Positions 52,143 to 63,764 of a stretch of DNA of 64,000 nt are shown here, piece by piece. This DNA is from Dioscorea cayenensis subsp. rotundata (lineage: Eukaryota; Streptophyta; Magnoliopsida; Dioscoreales; Dioscoreaceae), in the NCBI RefSeq assembly GCF_009730915.1, contig NC_052479.1, positions 29,823,610-29,887,609 of the forward strand, read 5' to 3'. Numbering within the stretch: position 1 is the stretch's first letter; the number at the start of each line of letters is the position of its first letter. Made by a program: the position numbers and the translations under genes. Under the pieces are notes generated by a model. The model was given only the letters and a program-made list of their open reading frames with translations. It had not been told where the DNA came from and searched no databases.

Positions 52143-52466
52143 GGTATAATACCCTAGTTGGTCCTTTTACTTTTCTCTCTCTTCCCTTTTAGTCCCTCTA
52201 CTCAGAAATGGTCCCGACTAGTCCCTCTACTTTTGAAAATGTGACCACTTAGTTAAAAATGCTCCCAACCAGTCCGTCTACTTTTAAAAATGGCCCAACT
52301 AGAGGGACTAATTGGGACATTTTTAAAAGTAGAGGGACTGGTTGGGAGCATTTTTACCTATGTGGCACATTTACAAAAGTAAAGGGACTACTCGGGAGCA
52401 TTTCTGAGTAGAGGGACCAAAAGGGAAGAGAGAGAAAAGTACAGGGACTATTTTGGTGATTATACC
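52143..52466. mobile_element. Mutator-type MITE with 9-bp TSD
   Basis: 324 bp, strongly palindromic, with ends GGTATAAT and ATTATACC, flanked by AAATTTGTA at 52134-52142 and 52467-52475. Internal phrases such as AGTAGAGGGACT recur on both strands. A 9-bp duplication fits Mutator-type transposition. The outer element at 59151-60210 is of the same family. Confidence 0.88.
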
Positions 52467-52929
52467 AAATTTGTACACAATAAACACAGTAACTAAACAT
52501 GAATTAGTAAACGTAAAATGGAAATAGCTTTATTGGTCAGCAAAAAATGAAGGTGATGTATGAGGTGATTAGGTAGAGATAATATGGCATATATAAATAG
52601 TACTAGACAATAACCATTGTTATTGTTAAGTTGTAAAGCATAAGTAAGTAAGACAGTACGGTAATGGCTATTCTTAGTCAAGTTAATATTCAAACAGAAG
52701 ACATTCAGTTAATGTTAGGCATTTGAAGATTTAGCAGAGTCACTGTTTAACTATGCCTCCTCATTACTTTCCGAGATGGGTGGCGCAGTGGTTGGTTGCG
52801 GATCACTTTCTTGGTGGCTTTGTGGTAGATCATCCTAAATTTTTTGTTCAGCTTCTATAGTTGCCTCTAACGCTTCTGTAGACAATACTAACTTGTAATC
52901 TTGTTGTTGGGCATCGTTAACTATTAAAA

Positions 52930-53676
52930 CTTTACTCGCTACCAGTATGGTGTCGCCAAGTTGGGGTGTGTTTTGTGTGATACCATCGGACAAGATGCGT
53001 GTAGCGTACTCTAGTCACGAATGTTCAACATCTGAGTGGGGAACACTGAGTTCCTCGTCATGCAGAAGCTGTTCCATGAAACACATCAGGTATACTAGAC
53101 AAGAGACACTGTCCTCCCTTTGTTGTAGACATTCACGAACATGACTAAGTGTATATGACGCCGTCTCGCTGATATTGGATTTTTTCTACAAGCGATCTTC
53201 AAACAAGGAACGCCGCAAAACACAAAAACAGAGTTATAAAAAATTAGCACAAAGTCAAAATGTGTTTGGTAATGTGCGTCCAATGTTACTATAGCATTTT
53301 GGTCGCTTGATCATAAAACTGGACTACCAACAAATGAATAATGAAAAATATTCCTTATTGTCTTTGTTAAGGAAAAAGAAGATGATAATGTTTGTTCAAA
53401 TCAATCGGTATGAGAACAAGTTCCACTCTCTAATAATCTTCTAGAGTCTGGCAGATCATTTTATCCGATCCCATCAACTCGAATGCTCCCTACTATGACA
53501 GAGCAAGTGCCATACGCCTTCATATTGTGGCGTGTCTTTTTGAACTCGTGGGGAAATTTCTTCAAAGAATCAAGTAACATGAGGATGAAAAACATCCATG
53601 ACAGAATCCAACACTATAAGTTTACCATCAAATAAAGCATGTAGATGAGATCGGGTCGTGTAACCCCATACACTAC
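52930..53676 (-). pseudogene. Ulp1-type (C48) cysteine protease remnant, C-terminal part
   Basis: Translated on the minus strand in changing frames: LIPIDLNKHYHLLFLN (about 53410-53360) resembles the Ulp1 active-site His region, and QQREDSVSCLVYLMCFMEQLL (about 53120-53060) resembles the Gln...Cys part, spaced in the family order. Many stops. Some plant MULEs (the Kaonashi type) carry such a protease gene facing the transposase, which fits this position. The match is by motif only and is tentative. The gene is cut by the CACTA element just upstream. Confidence 0.4.
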
Positions 53677-53679
53677 TCC
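53677..53679. repeat. CACTA target duplication TCC (left)
   Basis: TCC precedes the CACTAC end and recurs at 57476-57478 after the GTAGTG end. Three-bp duplications are standard for CACTA elements. Confidence 0.88.
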
Positions 53680-54126
53680 CACTACAACAAATTTGATGAT
53701 TAGTGGCGATTTTCTATATGACATATTTTTCATATGTCACTAAAAGAGCATATAATGTGACAAAAATCAAATATCGTCACTCAATTTCACAAACTGAATA
53801 TTGTACATGACAATGCTTGTTAATGTCACATAGAAGAGTCACACAATGTGTGGCGCCAAATTTTCCCTTCAACTGGAGATGGAGGGAAATATTTTTAGTG
53901 ACACTAATAATATTTGGTAACGCTCTCATTTTGTCATCAATGTTTTGCATTTTTTGTGATGATTATATAACGTAATTTTTTTAAAACAATTTTTGACATT
54001 ATGTCACTAATACCATTGTACATTATTTGTGACCATTTGATTTTTGTCATGTATGTTTTAATTATTTTCAGTGACATGTATGTATGTCACTAAAATATAA
54101 GTATTTGTGATAGTCTCATTGTGTCA

Positions 54127-54165
<39 letters not shown>

Positions 54166-57100
54166 CATTAGTGGAAGGAATTACAAAATGTCACATTTGT
54201 TTAATTTGTGCATGACATAAAGTTTTCCTCACAAATGAGATATCATTTTTATTCTAATGTGAGAATTTATTGTTGAGATACCTTGAATTATTTCTTCGTG
54301 CTTTGCTTTGAATCAAAATTTTAGGAGAACGATGAAGAAAAAAATTAAAGGGTGGGTACAAATTAACCCTTTTTTTATTTATTATTTAAAGCAATCCAAA
54401 CCAAATTTCTTGGGGGGTTGTATTATTTATTTTGTCTTTAAGAGCTTTTGTACTTGTTGCATCAGTTTTTCTCAAGAAAGAATAAAGTAAATTTGTCCCT
54501 CTACATGTGGATGCAGGTCACATTGACCGGAGCACGTGAATTTTTGTATGGTTTTGGCAAAGGTGGAAAGAGGGGTCAAGAGTGTGTCTGAGCAACCCAT
54601 TATCTCACGAGGTGGGTGTTCCACTTTCCCCATCTCCTTCCCCTCTTTTTCCCCTAAAAAGTCAAGGTTCACTGAGGCTACAACACCCTCAATTTATCGA
54701 AAAAATGTTAAATGTTTTTTTATAAATTAATGCATATAATTTAAAATTTTATATTTTAACAAAAATATTTTGGAAAATATATTATTACATCCTTTTATTT
54801 TATGTTTTTTGCAAATTCACTTTTGTAGTATAAAAAATTTTATTTTTAGAAAAAAAAATATTTACAAACATATATTATCTCAAAACATTTTATATTTTGC
54901 AAATTAGTATATAAAATATTAAAAATTATATTTTTAGGAAAATATTTGTTGATATTTGAGTCTCCCTAAAAAATTCAACCAAGTCACTGATTCACCAGCC
55001 CAACTGCTTAGGTCAACGATTCGCTCTAGGGTTATTCAAAATCAGGTTTTCTAGTCGAACAAGATCGGTCTTAAAATCAATTACAAGTCAACAAGGTTAG
55101 ACTAACAAGTTTGGTCCGAGTTTGAAAATCTCGGGAAATAATACTTAAAAAAATAATACTTGAAATTTTTCTCATTATATTTATTTTTATTTTGTTTTAT
55201 ATTTGTATGTTTAGTGGAATATGATTAAATTATAATAATGTTATAAAATTTAATTTGAGATTTATATTAAAATTTATAGTTAATTTAAAACAATCAAATG
55301 CTATAAATAATCTAAATCATTTAATATGACAATTATAAAAATATAATAATTTATCTTACAAATTATAAATATAATAGGATGTTAATGAAAAACAATTTGG
55401 ATAAATTAATTAATTAATTAACTCACTAACTTATGTAAATCATTTAACCCATTATCTTGTATAAATTACTTTGTTAGATATAACTTATTTATTATAATAT
55501 ATAAATTAAGATAAATAATGTTAAACTAATAACCAACATTGTAGATCCAAGAATAAGTAATATATAAACTTTGAAATTTAAATTTTAGCAAAGTATAAAT
55601 TTGTTAACCCCAATGTTCAAAAGATTGATTAAAATGCATATTTTCTCCCTTCTTGCCAAAAAGCGGTAGCTAAAATTAAGTACAATTAAGATCCCAAAAA
55701 TTTGTATCAATTAAAATTTACCTTTTTTGGCTCCTCCAACTTTCACCAAATCTCTTCAAATCTCTACTTAATTTTACTATTTTCTTCACTCCCCACCAAA
55801 AAATAGTCTTTCAAAATTTGTACCAATTAGGAGCAATCACTCTCTCTTCCAAATTTCACCAAATCTTCTCACAACTCATTAAAGAAAACCTTTGTCTCCA
55901 TTGTTCATCTTCTTGATTTCCTATCTGAGTGAGAAATAATATATAAATTTCTTCTAAGACAACCAATAGGCTTCTTCACACAAAGAAGACAAGGTATGTA
56001 TAAAATATATCATTTTGATTTAGAAAAAATATTTATTACGTGTTTTAGGTGAATTTAATTTTTTTGTTTTTTTAATCACGATTGCTTTTATTTTTATTAT
56101 TGAATCAATTGACTAAAAAGCTTCTCCTGTTTTGGATATATATGATTTTACTTTTATTATTTTTATTAAATTAGTTATTTGAATGTAAATAATGACCCAA
56201 GCTATGGTTGATTATGAAATACACATGCCTATGCCATAATTTTTTTGGGTAATAGTATGTTTTTAGTTTTATTTTTACCTTGCAAAAGTCATTTTTAAAT
56301 TTACTTATCACAACATTTCTTTTTACTTTTTTTATCAATTATTTATTTATTTTTTTATTGAATATTTATTACAGCTTTCAAGTGGTCGGGATCTTCATCA
56401 ACTGAATTTTTTTGGCATAAGAACAATCAGATTGAAAGATAGCGAATAAGCTGCAACACGTCAACTAGCTTGGGTTTTTTTTTTTGGGGGAAAAATTTGA
56501 ATTTATCAAGATGTAAGGATATTTTATATTTTTCAGGATCACTTTCCCATTTAGATACTTTATGTTTGAAATCTAAGTGTGGAAATTGTATTGAATTCAT
56601 TTTATTATGTGTTCTTTTATATTATGATATAAAATATTATATATTTTAACAAATGACGTGATGAAAAAATGATATTAAAATATTCATGACGAATGGTAAA
56701 TGGGTCACAAAATAATTATGTCATATTTTCATTTAGCAAACATCACGAAATGTTAAATATTAATAAATATTTGGTGAGTCTATAAATGCCACCTATTTGA
56801 GTGACGAATATACTAATGTTACGATCAATTTAACATTTAGAATATATTTTATGACATTATTTTCTGAAAATCAGTGGCTAAAAATTACGCGACCTTTTCA
56901 TGTGACGTTCATGTTTTTGTCATAAATAGATGCACATTTACCTCGTATTTCTTGACGATATAAGTTATCTAGTGACATTATTTTTAAATAATCGGTGACA
57001 AAAAATTTATGTCACCAATTTGGGTGGCAGTCATCTTTCCGTCATGAATTGTTGAATATTTTCTCATATTGTGTGACAATTCATGACAACTTGTCACGTT

Positions 57101-57475
57101 ATTTATTTAATAATATGTGACGAAATATATGTCATCTATTAGTGTGACAAGATAAATTTTGTCATTAATAGTTGAATGTTCAACTCATATTTTATGACGA
57201 TCGATGATTTTTTGTGACACCTTATAATATGTTTTATGAAAAAAATAAATGTCACAAAAACATAGCTATAGTGTGACATTTGTATATGTCGTCACGTAAA
57301 TTTTAGCATTTGGTGACGACAATGTGCATATCGTCATAGTATATCTTTAGCTACGGTGCAAAGGTGACGATCGCTGTGACGGGGTGTTTAATGTCATCAA
57401 ATATTATACATGACGAGAATTTCTCATTTTGTGACACTAAATGGTGCGCCATTAATCATCAAATTTGTTGTAGTG
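53680..57475. mobile_element. Non-autonomous CACTA (En/Spm) transposon
   Basis: 3796 bp from CACTACAACAAATTTGATGA to its inverted copy; the terminal repeats run for about 29 bp with one mismatch. Flanked by TCC. Both subterminal regions (about 53700-54240 and 56640-57470) are packed with TGTCAC/GTGACA-type words in both orientations, the usual transposase-binding arrangement. No transposase domain is visible; the interior is AT-rich with a few meaningless short frames. It sits inside the Ulp1-like gene of the Mutator element. Confidence 0.93.
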
Positions 57476-57478
57476 TCC

Positions 57479-58470
57479 ATACAATATTCTTGGTACCATA
57501 TGAAAGAAACTTATTAACATCATATTATAATTATAAACACTTAACAATAATAATAAACAATTGCAACAATATCTATATTGTTAGTTGTAATACTAACATG
57601 CACAAATTGAAACTGGCGCGCAAACCCTAAAACTCGGTTAATTTACTATAATGGTAAACATTTAACCTAAAATTCAACCAGCACAGTGTGAAATTGAAAT
57701 CTGAATCATAGTCATTTGGTCTAAACTAACACAACATGAAGTTGTTCATTGTATGTAATATTCAAATAGAAACCCATGACGCAAAATATTTGTGAGGTAC
57801 TTACTCGTCTATTCTGGTGTTGAGGAACACACTCAAAGCTATTTGCTGTAACTTTTTCAGACGACCAAAACCTGTGGGTCATTTTTTTTTGGGATAAAAT
57901 CTTTTGGAGGTTACTTTACTTTTTCATGGCATACATGTAATCTTGTGTCTTCTTAACTGATGGGGTTGACTTGCATTTCCTCTGCAGGGCATGCTTCCTT
58001 CTCTCTTTCTTTTGTAGATATATAATTTTTCCTCATTTTTCATTTGGGTTAAGGATAAGGACTCTATTGTATTGTCAATAACCTTAATTATTTGCTCATC
58101 GACAACACTCATCTGTGATGTAGTTGGCACAATCATTTTCTTTCTTTTCCTAGTGTTGACATTTTTGGTTGGTGGAGCAAGTGCTAGGCAAGAGGATTTC
58201 GCTACCCTTGCAACGCTCGTAATTGGCTTCTCATCATCGGGACCCTTCGGGATACCTTAGCCAATGAGGGTTTCACTACTGTGGCTTGGACGCCACTTTC
58301 TTAAACTTTTTTGCTAGGAGTGCAGAGGGATTGTCATAGGGTGGATCAATTGAATGACCAATATCATCCATAAGTTCTAGTGAGGGTTGCTCCTCATTCC
58401 TCTTAACTGCATCTTCCTTCCCTTCAAGAACACTTACCTTTGCACGAAGTGATATCAACTCATCCATCAA
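57479..58470 (-). pseudogene. N-terminal part of the CACTA-interrupted gene, coiled-coil segment
   Basis: The minus strand opens at 58470 with MMDELISLRAKVSVLEGKED, heptad-like and probably a coiled coil, followed by an acidic segment and KKFKKVASKP, ending at 58276. A second piece, 58136-57924, begins near a basic RKRKKM stretch (IVPTTSQMSVVDEQIIK). Frames do not join cleanly. Taken with 52930-53676 on the same strand across the CACTA insertion, this looks like the second gene of the Mutator element. No enzyme motif in this part. Confidence 0.35.
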
Positions 58471-58748
58471 AGTTTATATTCCCATAGGGGGACTGTGAAC
58501 AGTGAATAAACAATAATGTTATAATGTTTATACAATAGTCTATAGTATGTGCAGAACGTTGCAACAATTTACTGATCGAAAGATTCAACCTTCAATCTGC
58601 CCATTCACCATTCATTGTAATAATCCATTACCCTAAATAGTGACTATTTGTTCACATTAATTGTAATAATAAAATTCTTTGAACTTAATTAATTTATATT
58701 TGCATTAATCAAGTGACATCTTAAGTTAAAATTTCATGCAAATAAAAA

Positions 58749-58840
58749 AGCTTTCCTAGTTCCATCATGCAGGTCATGAAAGCTAGTCATAGAAGCTTTC
58801 ACAGTTCCATCATGCAGGTCATGAAAGCTAGTCATAGAAT
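58749..58840. repeat. Two-copy 47-bp tandem repeat
   Basis: Two adjacent copies containing CAGGTCATGAAAGCTAGTCA, each with AGCTTTC/GAAAGCT inverted words that could form a hairpin. Non-coding. Confidence 0.7.
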
Positions 58841-59150
58841 AAATAAAATGAATAATGTGAATTTCACCTTCTTATTTTTTTCTTCTTTTTCCCCTTATAA
58901 TTGTTTCTATAGTTAAATATTATTTTATATTAAGATATTATTTTATGCTATCTTAGTCACCCCTATTATCTTATGCTATCTTATTTTTTCCCTTCTCTCA
59001 GTATATATACATTTTTTTATTGAACAAAACCTTGTGGGAAAGAGTGTTGGACTAGGTTTTTCATTTGATTTGATGGTGGTTCTTAAGTTTTTGTGTTTAA
59101 ATCAAATTCTTTTATCAACAAACAAATTCATTGGTATTATGCATAAGTTT

Positions 59151-60210
59151 GATATAATACTCGAATTGGCCCCTTTATTTTTCTCTCTCTTCTCTTTTAG
59201 TCCTTTTACTCATAAATGCTCCCAACGAGTCCCTTTACTTTTGAAAATGGGCCCATAGAGTCTTTCTGCTCTTAGTCTCTTCCCAACTAGTCTTTATATT
59301 CTTAAAAATAGAGAGACTGATTGGGTCATTTTCAAGCGTAGAGGGACTAAGGGAGTGTTTGGTTCACATGATTGCAGTGGGAGTGGGAGGGGAGTGAATC
59401 CAAGTCTTTGTTTGGATGGTCATGAATGTGAGTGAGAGAGGAGTGGATGAGGAGTGACTGAGGAGTGAGCAATCCCCCCAAAATGGGGGGATTGCTCCAC
59501 TCTTCCCTCACTCCTTGGGGAGAATAAACAATTTGCCCTTTTTATTTAATAATTAAAATAATAATTTAATTTAAATAATAATTAATTAATTAATTTTAAC
59601 AATAATTATTAGTTAAATAATAATAATTTAATTAAATATAATAATTAAGTTGATAATTTAATAATAATTAAAATGAAATAATAATAACTAATAATTATAG
59701 TTAAATATTTATTGATAATAATTAATTATATTTCTTCATTAATTAATTATTTATTATAGCTAATTAATTAGTAATTAATTATTTTAAAAAATATAATTAA
59801 TTATCAATTTGATATAGTTATTTATTATAGTTAATTAATTACTAATGATATTAACAAAAAATTTGAAATATTTATTTGTAATAATTAATTATTTTTTTTT
59901 TAATTTACATAATATTTATTTGTATAAAGGGCATAAATGTCATCTTATCATATTTACCTTCTTTACTTTTCCCATTCCCAATAAATTACACTCTCCAATC
60001 CTTATCAATCAAACACATTCTTCATTCTCACTCCTACTCCATTCCCTCTCATCTCACTCCTATTCCACTCCTCCCCCAATCCACTCCTGACAACCAAACA
60101 CTAAGTGGGTCCATTTTTAAGAGTTAAAGGATTGGTTGGGAGCATTTCTGAGTAGAGGGATTAAAAAAAAAGAGAGAGAAAAGTAGAGAGACCAATTTAG
60201 GTATTATACA
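59151..60210. mobile_element. MITE of the 52143-52466 family, split by a second MITE
   Basis: Outer ends TATAATACTC and the complement of GTATTATA, with internal AGTAGAGGGA and CCCAACTAGTC phrases as in the element at 52143-52466. The two halves (59151-59350 and 60102-60210) are separated by a younger insertion. Its own target duplication was not resolved. Confidence 0.65.
59351..60101. mobile_element. Nested MITE (TGTTTGGTT family)
   Basis: Ends GTGTTTGGTT and the complement AACCAAACAC. TAA (within a shared ACTAAG) occurs on both sides (59348-59350 and 60102-60104), fitting PIF/Harbinger-type 3-bp duplication. The GC-moderate arms carry GGAGTG and CACTCC repeats in opposite orientation around an AT-rich core. 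No transposase. Confidence 0.65.
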
Positions 60211-60790
60211 TCTATATAAAGTATGGTATTCTAAGACGCTCTTAAATAAATTTCATTTTAAAATAATTGCCATCTATTATAAAAAATGTAATTACTAATG
60301 ATTTCTGGGAACCCAACCAAACACCAGAGATTACCTGCCAAACCTTTTAATAAAATTGAACTATTTATTTAAATATTATATATCTATATATAATATTGAT
60401 ATATAATATTATATCAATATTTCATATTGATAATGTTACAAGTCTGTCATCTCAGAAGTTAAAGTGGTAAATGCATTTTTTATATTTTTATTTTTTAATA
60501 AAATGAATAAATTATGAATTTATTAAAGGAAGAAAACATGTATATAAACAAAGTAAATAAAAGAACCAAAAAAATATAAACTAGTGGTTTTCACTAGCTT
60601 ATGTTTCGGTGATTTCCCCAGCTCAAAACTTCTCAAGTACAATATAAAAAATAAAAAAATAAAAAGATGTTTGTTGCTGGATTTGGCCCTTGAGTATCAA
60701 GGTCATACACATCTTTGTGCATTTAAATATCTAAATTTTAATTCCATGATACTAGTTCAAATAGATATAATACAAAATTCCTTCATTAAT
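60211..60790. other. AT-rich intergenic DNA downstream of the CYP89-like gene
   Basis: No gene seen. Likely holds the 3' untranslated region of the P450 gene ending at 60794; no poly-A signal was singled out. Confidence 0.4.
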
Positions 60791-61629
60791 ACATTACACT
60801 TCCATCCTAATTGAGATTCTAGCATGTAAAGGCTTTTCCATAGCCACAGTAAATTCCATTTTTTCCGAAAGATTAATTTTTTCTCCATCCACATTCCTCC
60901 ATTTAAATTTTTTAATCAAATTAGCCACAAAATACTTTAAATGAAGTAAACCAAGCCCTGCTCCAGGACAAATCCTTCTTCCAATCCTAAATGGCATCAT
61001 CTTGGTCTCCCACTTTCCAGTTATATTCACTCCTTCCCCTTCTCCTCCCTCCATGAACCTAAAAATAAAAAACCATGTGTGAAACTACAATCTTCTTTTA
61101 TGTTAGTAAAATTTTTAAAATCAATTTTGTATATCTAAATGAAAATTTTCTCGTCGCTTATTCAATTTCATTGTTATGATGGCACCACAATGTTCATGTA
61201 GTCCAATAATAAGACAGGAAGACCTGCGCCGGTGGTAGAGTGATATATTTCACATTTGCCATGATATAATTATTTAAGATACTAAAAAGAGTTAAAAAAA
61301 AAAAAACTAATTTGACATATACATAGGCTTAACACATAACAATATAAGTATGTGCTTGTCTACTAAGGACATCTCTAGATCTGATGGTGGCCAATAGATT
61401 TGTATCTAACAGTAACTGTCCATTTATGCATAGTACCTAACATTAATTAGTATATCATAATACTTAACAGTATTATTTGCATATCACCCTTATGAAAAAT
61501 ATAATTAAATTATGATTTAACAGTTATTATTAAACATCTCCAAATTTTAAACTAAGTACATACTACGAAAGCATGTATTAATATATATACAGAGAGAACG
61601 AAAGAGAGAGAGGATCACTCATCTATGCA

Positions 61630-61700
61630 CGTACTGTTTTTAAGACGTACTATTTTTAAGATGTTTGTTTTTAAGACAGTACTATTTTTAAGACGTTTGT
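61630..61700. repeat. Short tandem repeat in the CYP89-like intron
   Basis: About four imperfect copies of GTACTATTTTTAAGAC-like units. Confidence 0.6.
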
Positions 61701-61803
61701 TGAACATCCCAAGTTAATTTCTCTATATATATATATAACAAATATCTGTAATCAAATATACCTAGATTGAAATGTACCTAATTTTTAAACAGTTATGTAC
61801 CCC

Positions 61804-61805
<2 letters not shown>

Positions 61806-61865
<60 letters not shown>
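61806..61865. repeat. TA microsatellite beside the CYP89-like splice donor
   Basis: About 60 bp of TA followed by a short TG run, inside the intron about 40 bp beyond the donor. Confidence 0.9.
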
Positions 61866-61869
<4 letters not shown>

Positions 61870-62387
61870 GTGTGTGTGTATATGTATGCATGTATAACAA
61901 ACCTCTCTGGTATGAACTCCATGGGCTTGTCCCAGATGTCGTCAGCCGTCCCAATGTCAGCTACCGTGAAATTCACCTCCGAGCCCTTCGGTATGACATA
62001 CCCATTCAGCAACACATCCTTGGTGACGATGTGTGGCAGCAAGAAGTGGCCGGGCGGGTGCCTTCTGAGCCCTTCCAGGACCACTGCCTTGAGATAAGGC
62101 ATCCTTTGGAGCTCCTCCTCCTTTACCTCCGCTTCCTCACTCCCAACCACTCCTTGGATTTCATCAAACAACTTGTCTTGTATCTCCTGGTGCATCACTA
62201 GGTTCGCCATGATCCACTGCAGCGAAGTCGCCGTGGTCTCCGTGCCGGCGGTGATGAACTCGGAGCAGAGACTCACTATCTCGTCTTCAATGAGCTTGCG
62301 GTTGCCTCTATTCTTCTTCTTCTCATCATCATCACTTTCTTCCGGGAGTTGGAGTTCGAACAGGGAGTCAACATAGGCGTGGTCATG

Positions 62388-62872
62388 TGATGCGGGTTAC
62401 TATATTTGGTGGGGTGGGATAGCTCACAACACTTAATCAGAACACAGGAAGACTGAGAAGGAAGAAGGGAAGAGGAGAAAGAAGAGGAAAATGTGAAGAA
62501 GTAGAGAGAATGGAATTGTTCTGGCCAAAAACTATCCAGTCATTCCCATTGCATCTTCCTATATAGCAAAACAAGCAAATCAAAACAAGGAGAATCCTCC
62601 AAAAATGTAACAATTCTTCTAGCTGGCATTTCAGCAAACAGTTGCTGTGCCAGGACATGTTCACATGCTAAATGACCTCCTTGTAATCCCCTACTCTCCG
62701 AAATTACAACATTCATTATACTAATAAAACCTTCATTAGCTGCTAATTCTTCATAATAAAATCATTGAATTTGGTGCCGATTAGTCCTTGATTCTTCCTC
62801 CCACTACGCCTGGCTACCGATGCTTGCTGCTGCCGCTTCTCACGATCCTTATCTCCAGCTTGGACTGCAACA
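62388..62872 (-). mobile_element. Solo LTR-like insertion in the CYP89-like exon
   Basis: 485 bp flanked by the 5-bp repeat TCATG (62383-62387 and 62873-62877; CATGA on the gene strand). The ends are TG...CA with imperfect inverted repeats (TGATGC on the left, GCAACA on the right). Removing it with one repeat copy rejoins the P450 frame exactly. On the minus strand its first ~130 bp stay open (RRSGRKNQGLIGTKFNDF then a stop), like the pol tail inside the gypsy LTR at 21618, and a TATATAGG sequence follows. No internal retrotransposon region, so a solo LTR. Confidence 0.82.
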
Positions 62873-63695
62873 TCATGAGCCACACTGGTTTGATTTCTTA
62901 GTACCCTCCTGGCTCTGATCAAAGGGATGAGGATCTCCTCATGACGACGGCTGATGGCAACAAGCTTGGAGTTCGGTTGGTTGCGGAAAAAGAGATTGGA
63001 GATCCTCGGGAAGAGGCCATAGAAGGCGGCATTGTGGAAGGCGTCGAGGAAATTCCTCTGTATGGATTCAATCTCTCTAATGATTTTCTCATCAACATCC
63101 TCACCGAAGCACATGAAGCTCGCCAAACAGAACATAGAGTATAAGAAGCTCTCTATAGCAACGACGGTGCCTGTGCTAGAGCGAGAGGACTGAGATTGGA
63201 GATCATGGAGGAGGATGTCGAGGCAGCGGCGGCGAGTTGAGGAGAAAAGCTTGATGCGACAAGGATGGAGGATCTCAGAGAAGATGTTGCGGCGAAGGTG
63301 GCCCTAGAGAGGACCCTGAGCTGGTTGTTGGTCATAAGGCCAGGAGGGCGGTCGGCGAAGACAGCACCTTTTTGGATTAGTGCTTCGTGGATTAGGGTAT
63401 GGTCAGAGATTAATATGGATGGGTGAGAGGTAAGGGGAAGGGAGAAAATAGGACTGTACTTGGCGCGGAGGCTGTGGAGCATGGGTTTGATGTGCAAGAG
63501 GTTCTTGCGGAGAAGGAGGAGGTTGCCGATGATGGAGATGAAGGTTGGGCCAGGAGGGAGGTTGGTGGTGGTGGTGGCGGTGTTCTTGGTCGGTTTGGAG
63601 ATAGTTGTTATGAGTTTGAGTGCTATGATGAAGATAAGGGTTGGGAGGATAATGAGCAACAAGCCACCAGCCATTGTTGCTGAACACACTAATGG

Positions 63696-63697
<2 letters not shown>

Positions 63698-63727
<30 letters not shown>
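63698..63727. repeat. CT microsatellite in the 5' untranslated region of the CYP89-like gene
   Basis: CT dinucleotide run (GA on the gene strand) 24-53 bp upstream of the ATG at 63674. Such runs are common in plant 5' leaders. Confidence 0.85.
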
Positions 63728-63730
<3 letters not shown>

Positions 63731-63764
63731 ACACACACTATAATTTGTATGGTTTAAATGGCTA

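Larger units (their letters stand above)
60794..63674 (-). pseudogene. CYP89-like P450, interrupted by a solo LTR
   Basis: Exon 1 is 63674-61903: ATG (MAGGLLLI), membrane anchor, LPPGP hinge, then a frame break near 63300, after which RRNIFSEIL and MFCLASFMCFGE appear in another frame. The frame is then cut by an insertion (62388-62872) after VAH and resumes at [15 protein letters not shown], followed by the I-helix [21 protein letters not shown]-helix EGLRRHPP and PMEFIPER. An AG|GTTTGT donor at 61903/61902 and TTTTTAG acceptor give a phase-2 intron. Exon 2 is 61058-60794 with the heme loop MPFRIGRRICPG, the Cys ligand and a stop. The pattern fits CYP89 better than any other family I know; CYP89A members modify chlorophyll catabolites in some plants, but no role can be inferred here. 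Broken twice, hence a probable pseudogene. Confidence 0.8.

Noticed and set aside
57364-57630. 88-codon frame at the CACTA right end
   Set aside because: Spans the transposon border and has no domain.
63403-63738. 111-codon minus frame overlapping the start of the CYP89-like gene
   Set aside because: Shifted frame of the same DNA, beginning in the CT microsatellite; the 63674 frame holds the P450 anchor and hinge.
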